NCBI GenBank assembly: GCA_949299545.1
Contig: CASGAM010000006.1
Location: 157,849 to 221,848 of the forward strand
Direction of reading: 5' to 3'
DNA length: 64,000 nt
DNA from: an uncultured Prevotellaceae bacterium
Lineage (GTDB): Bacteria; Bacteroidota; Bacteroidia; Bacteroidales; Bacteroidaceae
Numbering within the stretch: the stretch's first letter is position 1; every line of letters starts with the position of its first letter. This document shows positions 8,346-17,492 of this stretch, in pieces. The translations under genes and the position numbers were made by a program. The notes under the pieces are model-generated. The model made no database searches. It saw only the letters and a program-made list of their open reading frames with translations, and was not told the origin of the DNA.

Positions 8346-10871
8346 ATGAAATTTAGGGAAAAGATTTTTTTCGTATTATGGTCATTCGCGGCAACGGGAG
8401 CTGTAGCGCAAAACCCGATTATCAGGAACCAATTTTCGGCAGATCCGACAGCAAGGGTGTTTGATGGAAAAATGTATGTTTATCCTTCACATGATATTCC
8501 GAGTCCGATAGAATCTTTGAAAGAGTGGTTCTGTATGGCTGATTATCATGTGTTTTCATCTGAAGATTTAGTAGACTGGACAGATCATGGGGTTATACTC
8601 AGTCAGGAACGTGTTCCATGGGTGCAGCCTGATTCTTACTCAATGTGGGCACCTGATTGTGTCTGTAAAGATGGGACTTATTATTTTTATTTCCCTTCAA
8701 AACCGAGAGGGGAAAACGCGCGTGGTTTTTCGATAGGAGTTGCTGTTTCCGATCGGCCTGAAGGGCCGTTCAGACCCCAGCGGAGAGCTATTGAAGGTGT
8801 AAACGGAATAGATCCTTGTGTGTTGATTGATACCGATGGACAAGGCTATATCTATTGGTCGGGGCGTGGTATGTCCGTGGCCCGTTTGAAAGACAATATG
8901 CTGGAGTTGGCATCCGAGCCGGTTACGGTAAAGGGACTTCCTGAAGGATTTAAAGAAGGCCCGTTCGTATTTGAGCGGAACGGTAAATATTATTTCACGT
9001 TCCCCTGGGTGAGGGATAAGACCGAAACCTTGGCTTATGCAATGGGTGATAACCCAATGGGACCTTTTGAATTCAAAGGTGTCATTATGGAAGAGTCACC
9101 CACCGGTTGCTGGACTAATCATCATTCCATTGTGGAATATAAAGGGCAGTGGTATTTGTTTTACCATCATAATGATTATTCTCCGGAATTTGATAAGAAC
9201 AGGTCTGTGAGGGTTGATTCCTTGTTTTTTAATGCGGACGGTACTATCAAACCGGTACGGCCAACATTGCGTGGGGTTGGCATAACCGATGCTCACACAC
9301 GAATCCAAACAGATCGTTATAGCGCCATTGATTCAAAAGGAGTATCTATTGCTTTCTTGGATGAGAAAAACAAGTTTGAGGGTTGGAAGGCTGTTTTTGA
9401 TAAGAAAAACGCCTCATTACGGTACAATCGGGTGGATTTTGGGAGTCAGGCCGTTCAGACTATTACAGTTAGGGCTAAGTCTTCAAAGGGAAACCGACTG
9501 GAGGTTCGCGTGGCAGGCGAAAAAGGAAAGGTCATAGCAACTGTCAATATTCCGCGTACTGAAGAATGGAAAGAGGTTCGGGTACCGATAGATTATTCAC
9601 CTTCAGGTGTTGTTGACCTGAATTTGAAGTCATGTAAAAATGGACGTCTGGAAGTTGATTGGATTGGTTTCGATGGCCTCCCATGGGAGGCCGGTGCTTT
9701 TGAAACCGGAAAGTATCGGAATTTGTTTGCAGAAATGGGGTATAGTCAAGCTGAGATTGATGCCAAGGTGACAGAAGTGTTTGAGAGCGTGTTTACGGGA
9801 CCAAACAAAGTCTATTTTGAGGTTGGAGATTCGCTTGCTTATATCACTGATATAAAGAATCATGATGTCCGGTCGGAAGGTATGTCTTATGGCATGATGA
9901 TAGCAGTTCAGTTTGACCGAAAAGATATATTTGATCGTTTATGGCGCTGGAGCCGTAAATATATGCAACAAACAGATGGGCCGTTAAAAGGCTATTTTGC
10001 ATGGAGTTGCAAGACAGACGGAACACGTAACGCACAGGGGCCGGCATCTGATGGAGAGTTATATTTTATTACTTCACTAATCTTTGCGTCAAACCGTTGG
10101 GGAAACGATACTGGAATTAATTATCTTGCAGAAGCCCAGCATATATTGGATTGTTCCATGCAGAAAGTAGGTATGGAACGTGTAGCTCCGCTTATTAATA
10201 TTGAGCATCAGTTGATTACCTTTACACCTGACCCATGGGGCGGTAGTTTTACAGATCCTTCTTATCATTTGCCGGCTTTTTACGAAGTATGGGCACGCTG
10301 GGCTGAAGATGGCAGGTCCACATTCTGGAAAGAATGTGCCAGAAAAAGTCGTGAATACTTACATAAATGTGTCCATCCGGAAACAGGATTGAATCCTGAT
10401 TACAGTCATTACGATGGAACCTTGATGGGAGGCCGGGGCATTATAGGGGATGCCTTTAGGTTTGATTCTTGGCGAGTTCCAATGAATATTGCTTTGGATT
10501 ATTCGTGGTCTTGTGCAGATCGTGAATGGCAGCAGGAGTATGGTAACAAGATACAGCGGTTTTTATATAATCAAGGCATTGATGAGTTCGTCGACCAATA
10601 TAATGTGGATGGGACTCAGGTCGAAAATATCTTAGGTGCAGGAGGTTATAAGGCTTTGCGTCATTCATTGGGTTTGGTGGCTACGTCTGCAGCGGTTTCT
10701 CTTACATGTACGCATAGTATCGGCCAGGAGTTTGTGGAACGTTTGTGGAATGCAAAGCATGTGCCTTACGACGATGGATATTTTGATGCTTATTATGATG
10801 GGTTATTGCGTTTGTTCGCATTTATGCACCTTAGTGGAAGGTACCAGATTATAACGCCCGTTGGCGAATAA
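8346..10871 (+). CDS. Secreted bifunctional GH43 / GH8 xylan-degrading enzyme
   Basis: An 841-residue exported protein joining two glycosidases. I chose the ATG at 8346 rather than 8319 because it begins a clean signal peptide (MKFREKIFFVLWSFAATGAVAQ). Residues ~22-325 are a GH43 five-bladed propeller: SADPTARVF (base Asp), GIDPCVLIDTDG (pKa-modulating Asp) and KEGPFVFE (acid Glu). Residues ~335-450 look like a carbohydrate-binding beta-sandwich of CBM6 type. Residues ~460-835 are a GH8 domain resembling reducing-end xylose-releasing exo-oligoxylanase: VRSEGMSYGMM (acid Glu), ASDGELYF, and FDSWRVPMNIALDYSW (base Asp region). GH43 would act on xylosyl or arabinosyl groups and GH8 on the reducing end of xylo-oligosaccharides. 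It stands alone, without a SusC/D pair nearby. Confidence 0.9.
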   Translation: MKFREKIFFVLWSFAATGAVAQNPIIRNQFSADPTARVFDGKMYVYPSHDIPSPIESLKEWFCMADYHVFSSEDLVDWTDHGVILSQERVPWVQPDSYSMWAPDCVCKDGTYYFYFPSKPRGENARGFSIGVAVSDRPEGPFRPQRRAIEGVNGIDPCVLIDTDGQGYIYWSGRGMSVARLKDNMLELASEPVTVKGLPEGFKEGPFVFERNGKYYFTFPWVRDKTETLAYAMGDNPMGPFEFKGVIMEESPTGCWTNHHSIVEYKGQWYLFYHHNDYSPEFDKNRSVRVDSLFFNADGTIKPVRPTLRGVGITDAHTRIQTDRYSAIDSKGVSIAFLDEKNKFEGWKAVFDKKNASLRYNRVDFGSQAVQTITVRAKSSKGNRLEVRVAGEKGKVIATVNIPRTEEWKEVRVPIDYSPSGVVDLNLKSCKNGRLEVDWIGFDGLPWEAGAFETGKYRNLFAEMGYSQAEIDAKVTEVFESVFTGPNKVYFEVGDSLAYITDIKNHDVRSEGMSYGMMIAVQFDRKDIFDRLWRWSRKYMQQTDGPLKGYFAWSCKTDGTRNAQGPASDGELYFITSLIFASNRWGNDTGINYLAEAQHILDCSMQKVGMERVAPLINIEHQLITFTPDPWGGSFTDPSYHLPAFYEVWARWAEDGRSTFWKECARKSREYLHKCVHPETGLNPDYSHYDGTLMGGRGIIGDAFRFDSWRVPMNIALDYSWSCADREWQQEYGNKIQRFLYNQGIDEFVDQYNVDGTQVENILGAGGYKALRHSLGLVATSAAVSLTCTHSIGQEFVERLWNAKHVPYDDGYFDAYYDGLLRLFAFMHLSGRYQIITPVGE

Positions 10872-10910
10872 GGAAAACGGGAACGATTATAGAGAAAGTG
10901 GCATGGTATA

Positions 10911-11821
10911 TTAGCTGTCTTGTTGCAGAGAATGTACCAATGCCATTTTTCTGTATTCCAATGCCGGGAGTCCCATGTTGCGTTTGAAGAATTTACAGAA
11001 TCCGGATGTGTCCTTGAAGTACAAGCGAGTGGCAACTTCGTTTACAGACAGTTTATGGTTTTCCAGTAATACACGTGCTTCCATAGTCAGCAGCTCTGTT
11101 ATGATTTTACTGACTGTTTTCCCTGTTGCCTCTCGTACGATGCGTGAAAGGTATTGTTCACTGATGGCTAAATGATTGGCATAAAAATGAATGAAATGCT
11201 CTTCGCGGAAATGGCGTGTCACCAAGGCATAAAATTCCTGCAGGACATGTTCTTTGGGACTGATGTTTTTTTAATGATTGTTTTGCGTGCGAGGAAATCT
11301 GCGATGTCAAGGAAAATAGCATTGCATGTGGCCTGAACGCGGCGGAACATGAACTTGTGGTCCGATCTCAATAATCTCATAAGTTCGTGAAGTTCCTTGG
11401 ATAAGGTCGATGTTTCGTCAATAGTCAGTTTGACGGTGTGTTGCATATTTCTTCTCATGGTCGCCAGCACCAGAGCTGTGGTCTGGGTGAGATAAGAATC
11501 ATTTGTAAGCATAGCCTCGGAAACAGACAACGTAATGAATCGAATATCTTCAGAGGAGCGGATATGGTTGGTCAGGAAATTTGCGCTATGGATTAACAAG
11601 GTGCCTGCTTCCATGATGATATGCTCTCCGTTAAGTTGTATTTCCGATTCCCCGGCAAGAATCAGAATCATATAAAGTTCACGGTTAAAATAGGCGGAGT
11701 TCAGAGGGTAATTGCGATTTCCGTATTTGCTCTCGAAGCAGACTACATCTTCGCGGTAATGAGGAATCTCCGGATGCCTGTAAAGCATGAGTGAGTTATC
11801 AAATATATTCGATTCTTCCAT
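10911..11821 (-). pseudogene. AraC-family transcriptional regulator, split by a frameshift
   Basis: Two minus-strand frames together make a normal-length (~300 residue) AraC regulator. The 5' part, 11219-11821, is the cupin-like sensor domain (YMILILAGESEIQLNGEHIIMEAGTLLI) and ends early. The 3' part, 10911 to ~11270, is the helix-turn-helix domain (FYANHLAISEQYLSRIVREATGKTV, then KLSVNEVATRLYFKDTSGFCKFFKRNMG). They meet at a run of seven A on the coding strand (T at 11266-11272); reading one base back there restores the frame as KK-NISPKEHVLQEFYALVTRHF. The cause may be a real mutation, phase variation at the A-tract, transcriptional slippage, or a sequencing error. The promoter and operator-like repeats upstream are intact. 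Confidence 0.85.
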
Positions 11822-11843
11822 TTTATGGAAGGTTTTTGTGTCG

Positions 11844-11874
11844 CAAATATATGTTTTGTTTCGTAATATACAAA
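11844..11874 (-). promoter_or_regulatory. Promoter of the split AraC gene
   Basis: Minus strand TTTG (11874-11871), 19 bases, then TATATTTG (11851-11844). This fits the phylum consensus and gives a short leader to the ATG at 11821. Confidence 0.6.
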
Positions 11875-11895
11875 AAATGTTCCGTAATATATAAT
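11859..11895. promoter_or_regulatory. Paired direct repeats, candidate AraC-type operator
   Basis: GTTTCGTAATATACAA (11859-11874) and GTTCCGTAATATATAA (11880-11895) match at 14 of 16 positions and start exactly 21 bases apart, two helical turns. This is the geometry of AraC-type tandem half-sites. The first repeat covers the -33 element of the AraC gene's promoter, so autoregulation and control of the divergent membrane-protein gene are likely. Confidence 0.6.
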
Positions 11896-11932
11896 CATAT
11901 CACAGCAATCTTTGCGAAATTTGCAGTCGATT

Positions 11933-12640
11933 ATGAGTAAAGGTAGAAAGATGAAAAGAAACAGTTTAGTGAAAAGGTATCTTGTTTTTGTTTTAGGGCT
12001 TTATTTTCTTGCAGCCGGAGTGGTGATGATTGTACGTTCTGCGCTTGGAACAACGCCCATATCAAGTGTCAATTATGTTATGAGCCTTAATACGCCTTTA
12101 ACGTTGGGAACTTGTACGTTTATCATCAACATGTTGCTTATATTGGGACAGTTCTGGCTTGTGCGTGGCCGTGGGAATAAGCAAGATGTGGTGGAAATCC
12201 TGCTTCAGATACCTTTTTCGTTCATATTTTCTGCATTCATAGACATGAATATGCTGATGGCACAAAATATAGTCCCTTTAAACTATGGAATGTCATTGGT
12301 CTTGTTGTTGGCCGGTTGCCTTGTACAGTCTGTCGGGGTTGTGCTTGAACTAAAGCCGCGGGTAGCCATGATGAGTGCTGAGGCTTTTGTGAAATATACG
12401 TCCTGGCGTTATAATAAGGACTTTGGACGTACAAAGGTTATCTTTGATGTTACCTTGGTTTCATTGGCTGTATTGCTATCTTTGGCTTTTACGCATACCG
12501 TGGAAGGTGTACGTGAAGGTTCTTTGATTGCAGCCGGTATTACGGGTTATATCGTGACGTTTCTTAATCATAGAATCATGACACGCAAGACATTGTCTCG
12601 TTTTGTACCTGTCTTAAAACCTGAACGTTATTTATGGTAA
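11933..12640 (+). CDS. YitT/YczE-like integral membrane protein
   Basis: A membrane protein of about 235 residues with five or more hydrophobic segments (for example YLVFVLGLYFLAAGVVMIV, FIINMLLILGQFWLV, MSLVLLLAGCLVQSVGVVLEL, VIFDVTLVSLAVLLSLAF). The N-terminal pattern GVVMIVRSALGTTPISSVNYVMSL is typical of the YczE/YitT group of bacterial membrane proteins with no settled function; some are thought to be transporters. I start it at the ATG at 11933; an ATG at 11951 (MKRNSLVKRY) is equally possible. It diverges from the split AraC gene, with tandem operator-like repeats between them, so it is the likely target of that regulator. Confidence 0.75.
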   Translation: MSKGRKMKRNSLVKRYLVFVLGLYFLAAGVVMIVRSALGTTPISSVNYVMSLNTPLTLGTCTFIINMLLILGQFWLVRGRGNKQDVVEILLQIPFSFIFSAFIDMNMLMAQNIVPLNYGMSLVLLLAGCLVQSVGVVLELKPRVAMMSAEAFVKYTSWRYNKDFGRTKVIFDVTLVSLAVLLSLAFTHTVEGVREGSLIAAGITGYIVTFLNHRIMTRKTLSRFVPVLKPERYLW

Positions 12641-12687
12641 AGTCTCCATTTGCGAGTGTATAGCTCGTTGGCAGGACTGTTCTGTCT

Positions 12688-14379
12688 TTACTCAGGGAAG
12701 TCTTTTTTATCTATGAGATCCTTGGCCAGAGTGTCGCCGAGCGTGGCAGCTTTCTGCAGGTTTGCCATTCCTTCTTCGCGTTTCTTATTGTAGACCTGGC
12801 AGATACCCATGATACGATAGGCATCTGCATATTGTGGAGCCAATTTGATGGCATTCTGGCAAGACTTGATAGCTTCCTCAAATTCTCCGATGCGGTAAAA
12901 GATGACAGCTCTTTCGGCGTGGTACAGCGGCTCGGTCGGTGCCATGCGTATGGCACGGTCAATGTCATCCATAGCCTGCTGATACATGCGGCTTTTCATC
13001 TCGGCCTGCTCCCTTATATAGTAGAAATTGGCATTTAGGTCGTTGGACATCAAACGTTCGTATGCGTTCAAGTCTATTATTGCTTCCTTGTAACGTTTGA
13101 GTTGGAGTAATGTATTAGCTCTTGACATGAGCGATTGGGCTGCTGCTTGAGGATAAGGCTGTTTGAAGCATGCCACGGCACTGTCTTGCAATGCCAATAT
13201 CTCCAGAGTGTCAGCGTCCATCATGGTTTTGCATTGGGCAGCATAAAGGAACAGATCGGCCGATCTCATGTTGGTTTTGGTCAGTTCGACAAACTGGGCG
13301 TATGCTTTTTCATATGCTTTAAGTGCATAGTTGATCAGTCCGGCTTGGTAGACATACAAGGGAAGGGAGTCCCGTTTGATGGCTTCTTCTGCCATGCTGA
13401 TGGCTTTTTCCATATTCCAGTCTTTGTAAATCTGGTAATCCGGACGCAGGTTCAGTTGGTAAAGCATTTTGCCAAATGTGTAGTAAGTTTCTGCACTGTT
13501 GTTGTTCTTTTCTAAACTTGTTTCAATGTCGGCTTCCGCCTTTGCATAATTTCCATGGGCTAAATAGAAGTCAGCTCGTTGGGTATATGCATTCGGATTG
13601 GTTGGGAATTGTTCAATAAAAGCATCCAGATATTGCTGGTAGCTTGCGGAATCGCTCATGCCGGCTGCCATATACAAGAATGTAGCTGCTTCGTCTTCTT
13701 CATCGGGAAGGGCTTTGCGGATGTGGATGCCGTTAAGGTCATTATCAGATGCAGACATCGCATTAATGCACAATGACGCGCCGTAGTTTACACCTATGGC
13801 ATAGCCGTTGGATGAATTGCCGGTGGCTTGTTGTTGTATCATGGCCAGCAGTTCGCCTTCCTCGGTGAAGACAGGGCAGTTGACATATTTGTCATCAAAC
13901 CCATTTTTCAGAGTGTAGTAATGGTAATCGTTGTTGAATGTTTGGATGTTCAGGAGTGTGTCACAGTGGCAGCCCGGACGTTCGCTTGTAGGGTAGGGCA
14001 TGATGTAGACCGCTTCATGCTTTACCCCGGCTCTGTCGGCCATCTTCAGTGTAGCCGTCTTTTTGGGTGTCTCAACTTTAAACTTAACGACATCGTAAAG
14101 TGAACTGGCACCCATGATGGCTGACACGGGGTATTCCTTACCACCGGCATCGATGACTTTGGCCGATGACGCACCTTTAAACAGCTGGTAGTTGGCTAAG
14201 GCAATACCGTCTTCACTGATATAGAATCCATTGCCGGAATGTAATAGATTGTCGTCCTGATCAAATGTGAAAACGGTGATTTGTGTTTTTTTTGCTTTTT
14301 TATACCATTTGGGTGTTTGTGCAGACATGCAAACGGTAGAGATGGCAATACATGCCGTGATAAGTATTCTTTTTATCAT
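12688..14379 (-). CDS. Exported protein with degenerate trypsin-like domain and TPR repeats
   Basis: A 563-residue protein with a signal peptide (MIKRILITACIAISTVCMSAQ). Residues ~25-215 follow the order of an S1/DegP-type trypsin fold: SGNGFYISEDGIALANYQLF, then SLYDVVKFKV, then KYVNCPVFTEEGELLAMIQQ. In active enzymes these positions hold the catalytic His (TNxHV), Asp (DLALL) and Ser (GNSGGPL). Here the His position is Asn/Tyr-Gln and the Ser segment is NCPVF, so only the Asp remains and the domain should not cut peptides. Residues ~225-560 are tandem tetratricopeptide repeats (PNAYTQRADFYLAHGNYAKAEADIETSLEKN). A protein-binding or scaffold role in the periplasm is the likeliest reading. 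Confidence 0.8.
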   Translation of the reverse strand: MIKRILITACIAISTVCMSAQTPKWYKKAKKTQITVFTFDQDDNLLHSGNGFYISEDGIALANYQLFKGASSAKVIDAGGKEYPVSAIMGASSLYDVVKFKVETPKKTATLKMADRAGVKHEAVYIMPYPTSERPGCHCDTLLNIQTFNNDYHYYTLKNGFDDKYVNCPVFTEEGELLAMIQQQATGNSSNGYAIGVNYGASLCINAMSASDNDLNGIHIRKALPDEEDEAATFLYMAAGMSDSASYQQYLDAFIEQFPTNPNAYTQRADFYLAHGNYAKAEADIETSLEKNNNSAETYYTFGKMLYQLNLRPDYQIYKDWNMEKAISMAEEAIKRDSLPLYVYQAGLINYALKAYEKAYAQFVELTKTNMRSADLFLYAAQCKTMMDADTLEILALQDSAVACFKQPYPQAAAQSLMSRANTLLQLKRYKEAIIDLNAYERLMSNDLNANFYYIREQAEMKSRMYQQAMDDIDRAIRMAPTEPLYHAERAVIFYRIGEFEEAIKSCQNAIKLAPQYADAYRIMGICQVYNKKREEGMANLQKAATLGDTLAKDLIDKKDFPE

Positions 14380-14519
14380 GTTTTGATTTGGTTTTGTTAA
14401 GTTTTAATTGGCCGGCAATGGATATGGTTGCCGTTTGTGGAAAATGAAGGCGGTGTTTGTTGGCAAATTGTTTGTGTCCACATGAAGTTTGACCGTCTTA
14501 AACGTGCATTCCTATTAAA

Positions 14520-14550
14520 CAAAGGTATAACAAATCTATGAAAATATCAA
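14520..14550 (-). promoter_or_regulatory. Promoter of the pseudoprotease-TPR gene
   Basis: Minus strand TTG (14550-14548), 20 bases, then TACCTTTG (14527-14520), matching the phylum consensus. The leader is about 135 bases. Confidence 0.55.
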
Positions 14551-14660
14551 CCGGAATTTCAGAAATTCAGTAGTAATGCTTGTGAAAATGCCACTGAGTG
14601 TTCGGAGATCCGTTCGGCTGAACAGACTTCTTTTTTAAGGGTATTTATAGCCATTCTGCT

Positions 14661-14737
14661 GCGACCTGTCGCTTCTACAACACGACCTGTCGCCTTGTAG
14701 AAGCGACAGGTCGTAAATTTTGTTGCGACAGGTCGCA
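14661..14737. repeat. Palindromic intergenic repeat, copy 1
   Basis: In the 505-base gap 14380-14884. CGACCTGTCGCTTCTACAA (14662-14680) and its perfect inverse (14695-14713) make a 19-bp stem. The core GCGACCTGTCGC/GCGACAGGTCGC, itself nearly palindromic, occurs four times in 77 bases. The same modules recur near 52.0 kb and 61.0 kb. Nothing else in this gap is recognisable beyond the promoter at 14520-14550. Confidence 0.85.
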
Positions 14738-14884
14738 ATTTTATAGCATGCCGGCCCTGCTTTTCATAATCAAAATAGTGGCATTTCCCCGATGCAGAAA
14801 ATGCCTCTTTTTACCAAAGGACATGTACGCTTTTTATGGAGAAAAAAGATTATGAGCAGTGGTGACCCTCCGTCGCATGATGTT

Positions 14885-16549
14885 TTATTGGGAACTTAGC
14901 AATGCTTTTGCATTGTTTATTGCAGCCTCAGTCAGATTCGTGCCACTAAGCATGTGGGCTATTTCTTCTATACGTTGGTCTTCCGACAGACGAACTATAT
15001 GGCTGGTAGTGCCATCTTCGTTGTCTTCTTTGTAGACTTTGTAGTGAACCTTGCCCCGCGCCGCGATTTGTGGCAGGTGTGTGATACTGATGACTTGCCG
15101 GTCGTGGGCACCCATTTCCTGCATGATCAGTGCCATTTTTTCTGCGATGCTTCCGGATACCCCTGTGTCTATTTCATCAAAGATGATGGTTGGCAGTTTG
15201 ACTGCTCCGGTTATCATAGCTTTCAGTGAGAGCATGACGCGTGCAATTTCTCCCCCGGAGGCTACCTGTGTGATGGGCTGCAGGGGCATATTGCGGTTGG
15301 CGCTGAACAAGAAACAGACACGGTCCATGCCGGAGTCGTCGGGCTGCTCACGTTTTGACAGTTCTACTTTAAATTGTACATTGGGAATGCCCAGCGGTAT
15401 TAATCTTTGCTGCATGCCGGCCTCGACTTTTTTTGCAGCTTCCGTCCGACGGGCGGTCAGGATGGCTGCTTGTGCGGTCAACGCTTTGTAGGCTTCATCA
15501 ACTTTTCTTTTCAGTGAGGCTATTCGTTCGTCACCGTTGGTGATGGCGGACAGTTTCATGCGGAAGTCTTCTTCAATGGCGATTAACTCGTCGCAACTGT
15601 TGACGTGATGTTTTTGTTGGAGCGAATAGATTGTGTTCAAACGCTCTTCCACAAAGGCCTGTCGTTCAGGATCGAAATCGATGCGTTCCACTTCGCTTGA
15701 GATGCTGTTGGCAATATCTTTCAGTTCGATGTAACATGATTCGATGCGCGATGCCAACTCTCCTGACTGGGCATGGACTTTTCCGGTACGTGACAGCAAG
15801 GTGCTGCATTCTTTCAGCGCGTTGACAACACCGCCTTGTTCATTTTCCAGCAGGTTGTCTGCTTGGTAAAGAGCCTGTTTGATTTCTTCCGCATGCGTAA
15901 GCAAGTCGGCTTCTTGTTCCAGTTCATTTTGTTCGCCGGGTTTTAACGATGCTTTTTCCAGTTGTTCGAGCTGGAACACCAAATAATCCTCGTCTTCTTT
16001 GGCTTTCAGAACTTGCGTCTCGGCTTCTTCAAGGGCTTTGGCTGCCTGCCGGTATTTGCTGTATAACTTACTGTATGTGTCGCGTTCGGGTTTGTCACCG
16101 GCCAGTATGTCGATGACATTCAGTTGGAAGTCTTCTTTGTTGAGTAAAAGGTTTTGATGTTGTGAATGGATGTCAATAAGCATTTCCCCCAGTTCTTTTA
16201 GCAGACTGACTTGTATGGGGGTGTCGTTGACGAAAGCTCTGCTTTTTCCTGCTGCTGTCACTTCTCTTCGGATGATACATTCGCAACCGTCAAATTCCAG
16301 GTCGTTTTGTTCAAAGAATGCATCCATGGCGTAAGCTGACAGGTCGAAGCGGGCTTCTATGATACATTTGCCGGCATCTCCCTTGACGGTTTTGCTGTCT
16401 GCACGTTGGCCGAGCAATAGACCGATGGCGCCGAGGATAATTGACTTTCCGGCACCTGTTTCGCCGGTAATGACTGAAAAACCTTTCTCGAAGCGGATGT
16501 CTAAAGTGTCTATGAGTGCATAGTTCTTTATGAACAATGATTTTAGCAT
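14885..16549 (-). CDS. recN: DNA repair protein RecN
   Basis: A 554-residue SMC-like ATPase for recombinational repair of double-strand breaks. The N-terminal head has Walker A GETGAGKSIILGAIGLLLGQRAD (about 29-51) and IDIHSQHQNLLL; a long coiled-coil middle (about 160-380) follows; the C-terminal head has the ABC signature QVASGGEIARVMLSLK and Walker B PTIIFDEIDTGVSG. The length is normal. It is the last gene of the dnaN-exonuclease-coaBC-porD-recN operon, 6 bases after the preceding stop. Confidence 0.96.
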   Translation of the reverse strand: MLKSLFIKNYALIDTLDIRFEKGFSVITGETGAGKSIILGAIGLLLGQRADSKTVKGDAGKCIIEARFDLSAYAMDAFFEQNDLEFDGCECIIRREVTAAGKSRAFVNDTPIQVSLLKELGEMLIDIHSQHQNLLLNKEDFQLNVIDILAGDKPERDTYSKLYSKYRQAAKALEEAETQVLKAKEDEDYLVFQLEQLEKASLKPGEQNELEQEADLLTHAEEIKQALYQADNLLENEQGGVVNALKECSTLLSRTGKVHAQSGELASRIESCYIELKDIANSISSEVERIDFDPERQAFVEERLNTIYSLQQKHHVNSCDELIAIEEDFRMKLSAITNGDERIASLKRKVDEAYKALTAQAAILTARRTEAAKKVEAGMQQRLIPLGIPNVQFKVELSKREQPDDSGMDRVCFLFSANRNMPLQPITQVASGGEIARVMLSLKAMITGAVKLPTIIFDEIDTGVSGSIAEKMALIMQEMGAHDRQVISITHLPQIAARGKVHYKVYKEDNEDGTTSHIVRLSEDQRIEEIAHMLSGTNLTEAAINNAKALLSSQ

Positions 16550-16555
16550 GGTTTC

Positions 16556-17482
16556 TTATTTCTTGATTTTTTCCCAATAGGTGCTTTGGGATGCGTTGAT
16601 GGAGAACACGATGTCATAAACGCGTTCTTTTTCTTCTTTGGTTCCTTTACCGCTATATATGCTGACAAGTTCGTCGCGTTTGATGTCGGTTATGATCTGC
16701 GGTAACAGGCTTTGAGTTTTGTTCGTGTGGGCTGTCTTTAGTAGCTCCATTGCTGTTGTGATGGCTGTTCGTGCGGTATCCGTATTCTCCGCCATACGGT
16801 CTAGCCCCATCCGGTAGTACTGGTAGTTCATCTGACGGATAGGTTCCAGCCCGCCGTCCATATAGTCGTTGATGATGGCGAACCTGTTACGGCTGTCTTC
16901 AAAGGCTTTCCAACCCGGATAACCGAGATTTTGGGAATTGTTGGCCACGTCCATGGCTGATTGTAGGACGTCTGTACCGCCGAGCGGCGACATGGTATCC
17001 ATATCCATGCCGATGATAAGGTAAGCATAGTAAGCCAGCATGGCCGTAAGGTTGTTGTCAACTTGTTCCGGACGGAACTCTAACTGGTCAAATTGTTGGA
17101 AGTTGAAGTTGAAATTCTCGTCCTGTATGTTGAAGACCGTTGTTGAGTAGTTAGAGTTGTATACCGGGCGTGTGCTTTGTACCTGTATGCTGCCGGTGAA
17201 AGAATTGTCGGTTTCGCTGTATGTCTTCAGCGTTATGCTGAATGTGCAGTTAATGCGTTCAAAGTCTTCATAAGTCATTCCTGTCCACTGTCGGTCGTTA
17301 AGAAAGGCTTTCACGGCGTTTTCCAAAGCCTCAAAGACCGCCTCCGTCGTGTTGGAGATCTGCGAACGGTTGATGACGACCCGTGCATTGAGTTCCTGAG
17401 AATATGCGGGGTGGGTGGTTTCTGTCAGCAGTGAAAGAAACGCAACGAGCAGGTGTGAATATCGCTTTAACGCAAGTTTCAT
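16556..17482 (-). CDS. DUF4835 / PorD-like exported protein
   Basis: A 308-residue protein with a signal peptide ending near AYSQELNARVVIN. The body matches the DUF4835 family found in Bacteroidetes, one member of which is PorD, linked to type IX secretion and gliding. Family features seen are the opening QELNARVVINRSQI, the segment FNFQQFDQLEF, and LAYYAYLIIGMDMDTMSPLGG. It is embedded in the dnaN-recN operon, an arrangement I recognise as common in the phylum although the protein itself has no evident link to DNA work. Whether this organism has a type IX system cannot be judged from the window. Confidence 0.82.
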   Translation of the reverse strand: MKLALKRYSHLLVAFLSLLTETTHPAYSQELNARVVINRSQISNTTEAVFEALENAVKAFLNDRQWTGMTYEDFERINCTFSITLKTYSETDNSFTGSIQVQSTRPVYNSNYSTTVFNIQDENFNFNFQQFDQLEFRPEQVDNNLTAMLAYYAYLIIGMDMDTMSPLGGTDVLQSAMDVANNSQNLGYPGWKAFEDSRNRFAIINDYMDGGLEPIRQMNYQYYRMGLDRMAENTDTARTAITTAMELLKTAHTNKTQSLLPQIITDIKRDELVSIYSGKGTKEEKERVYDIVFSINASQSTYWEKIKK

Positions 17483-17492
17483 ATACGGTTCT

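Noticed and set aside
11266-11272. Classical programmed -1 frameshift heptamer in the AraC gene
   Set aside because: The A-tract ends in AAC, but the phase of the zero frame (AAA AAA ACA) does not fit the A-AAA-AAC tandem-slip rule, and no clear downstream stimulator was found; simple homopolymer change is likelier.
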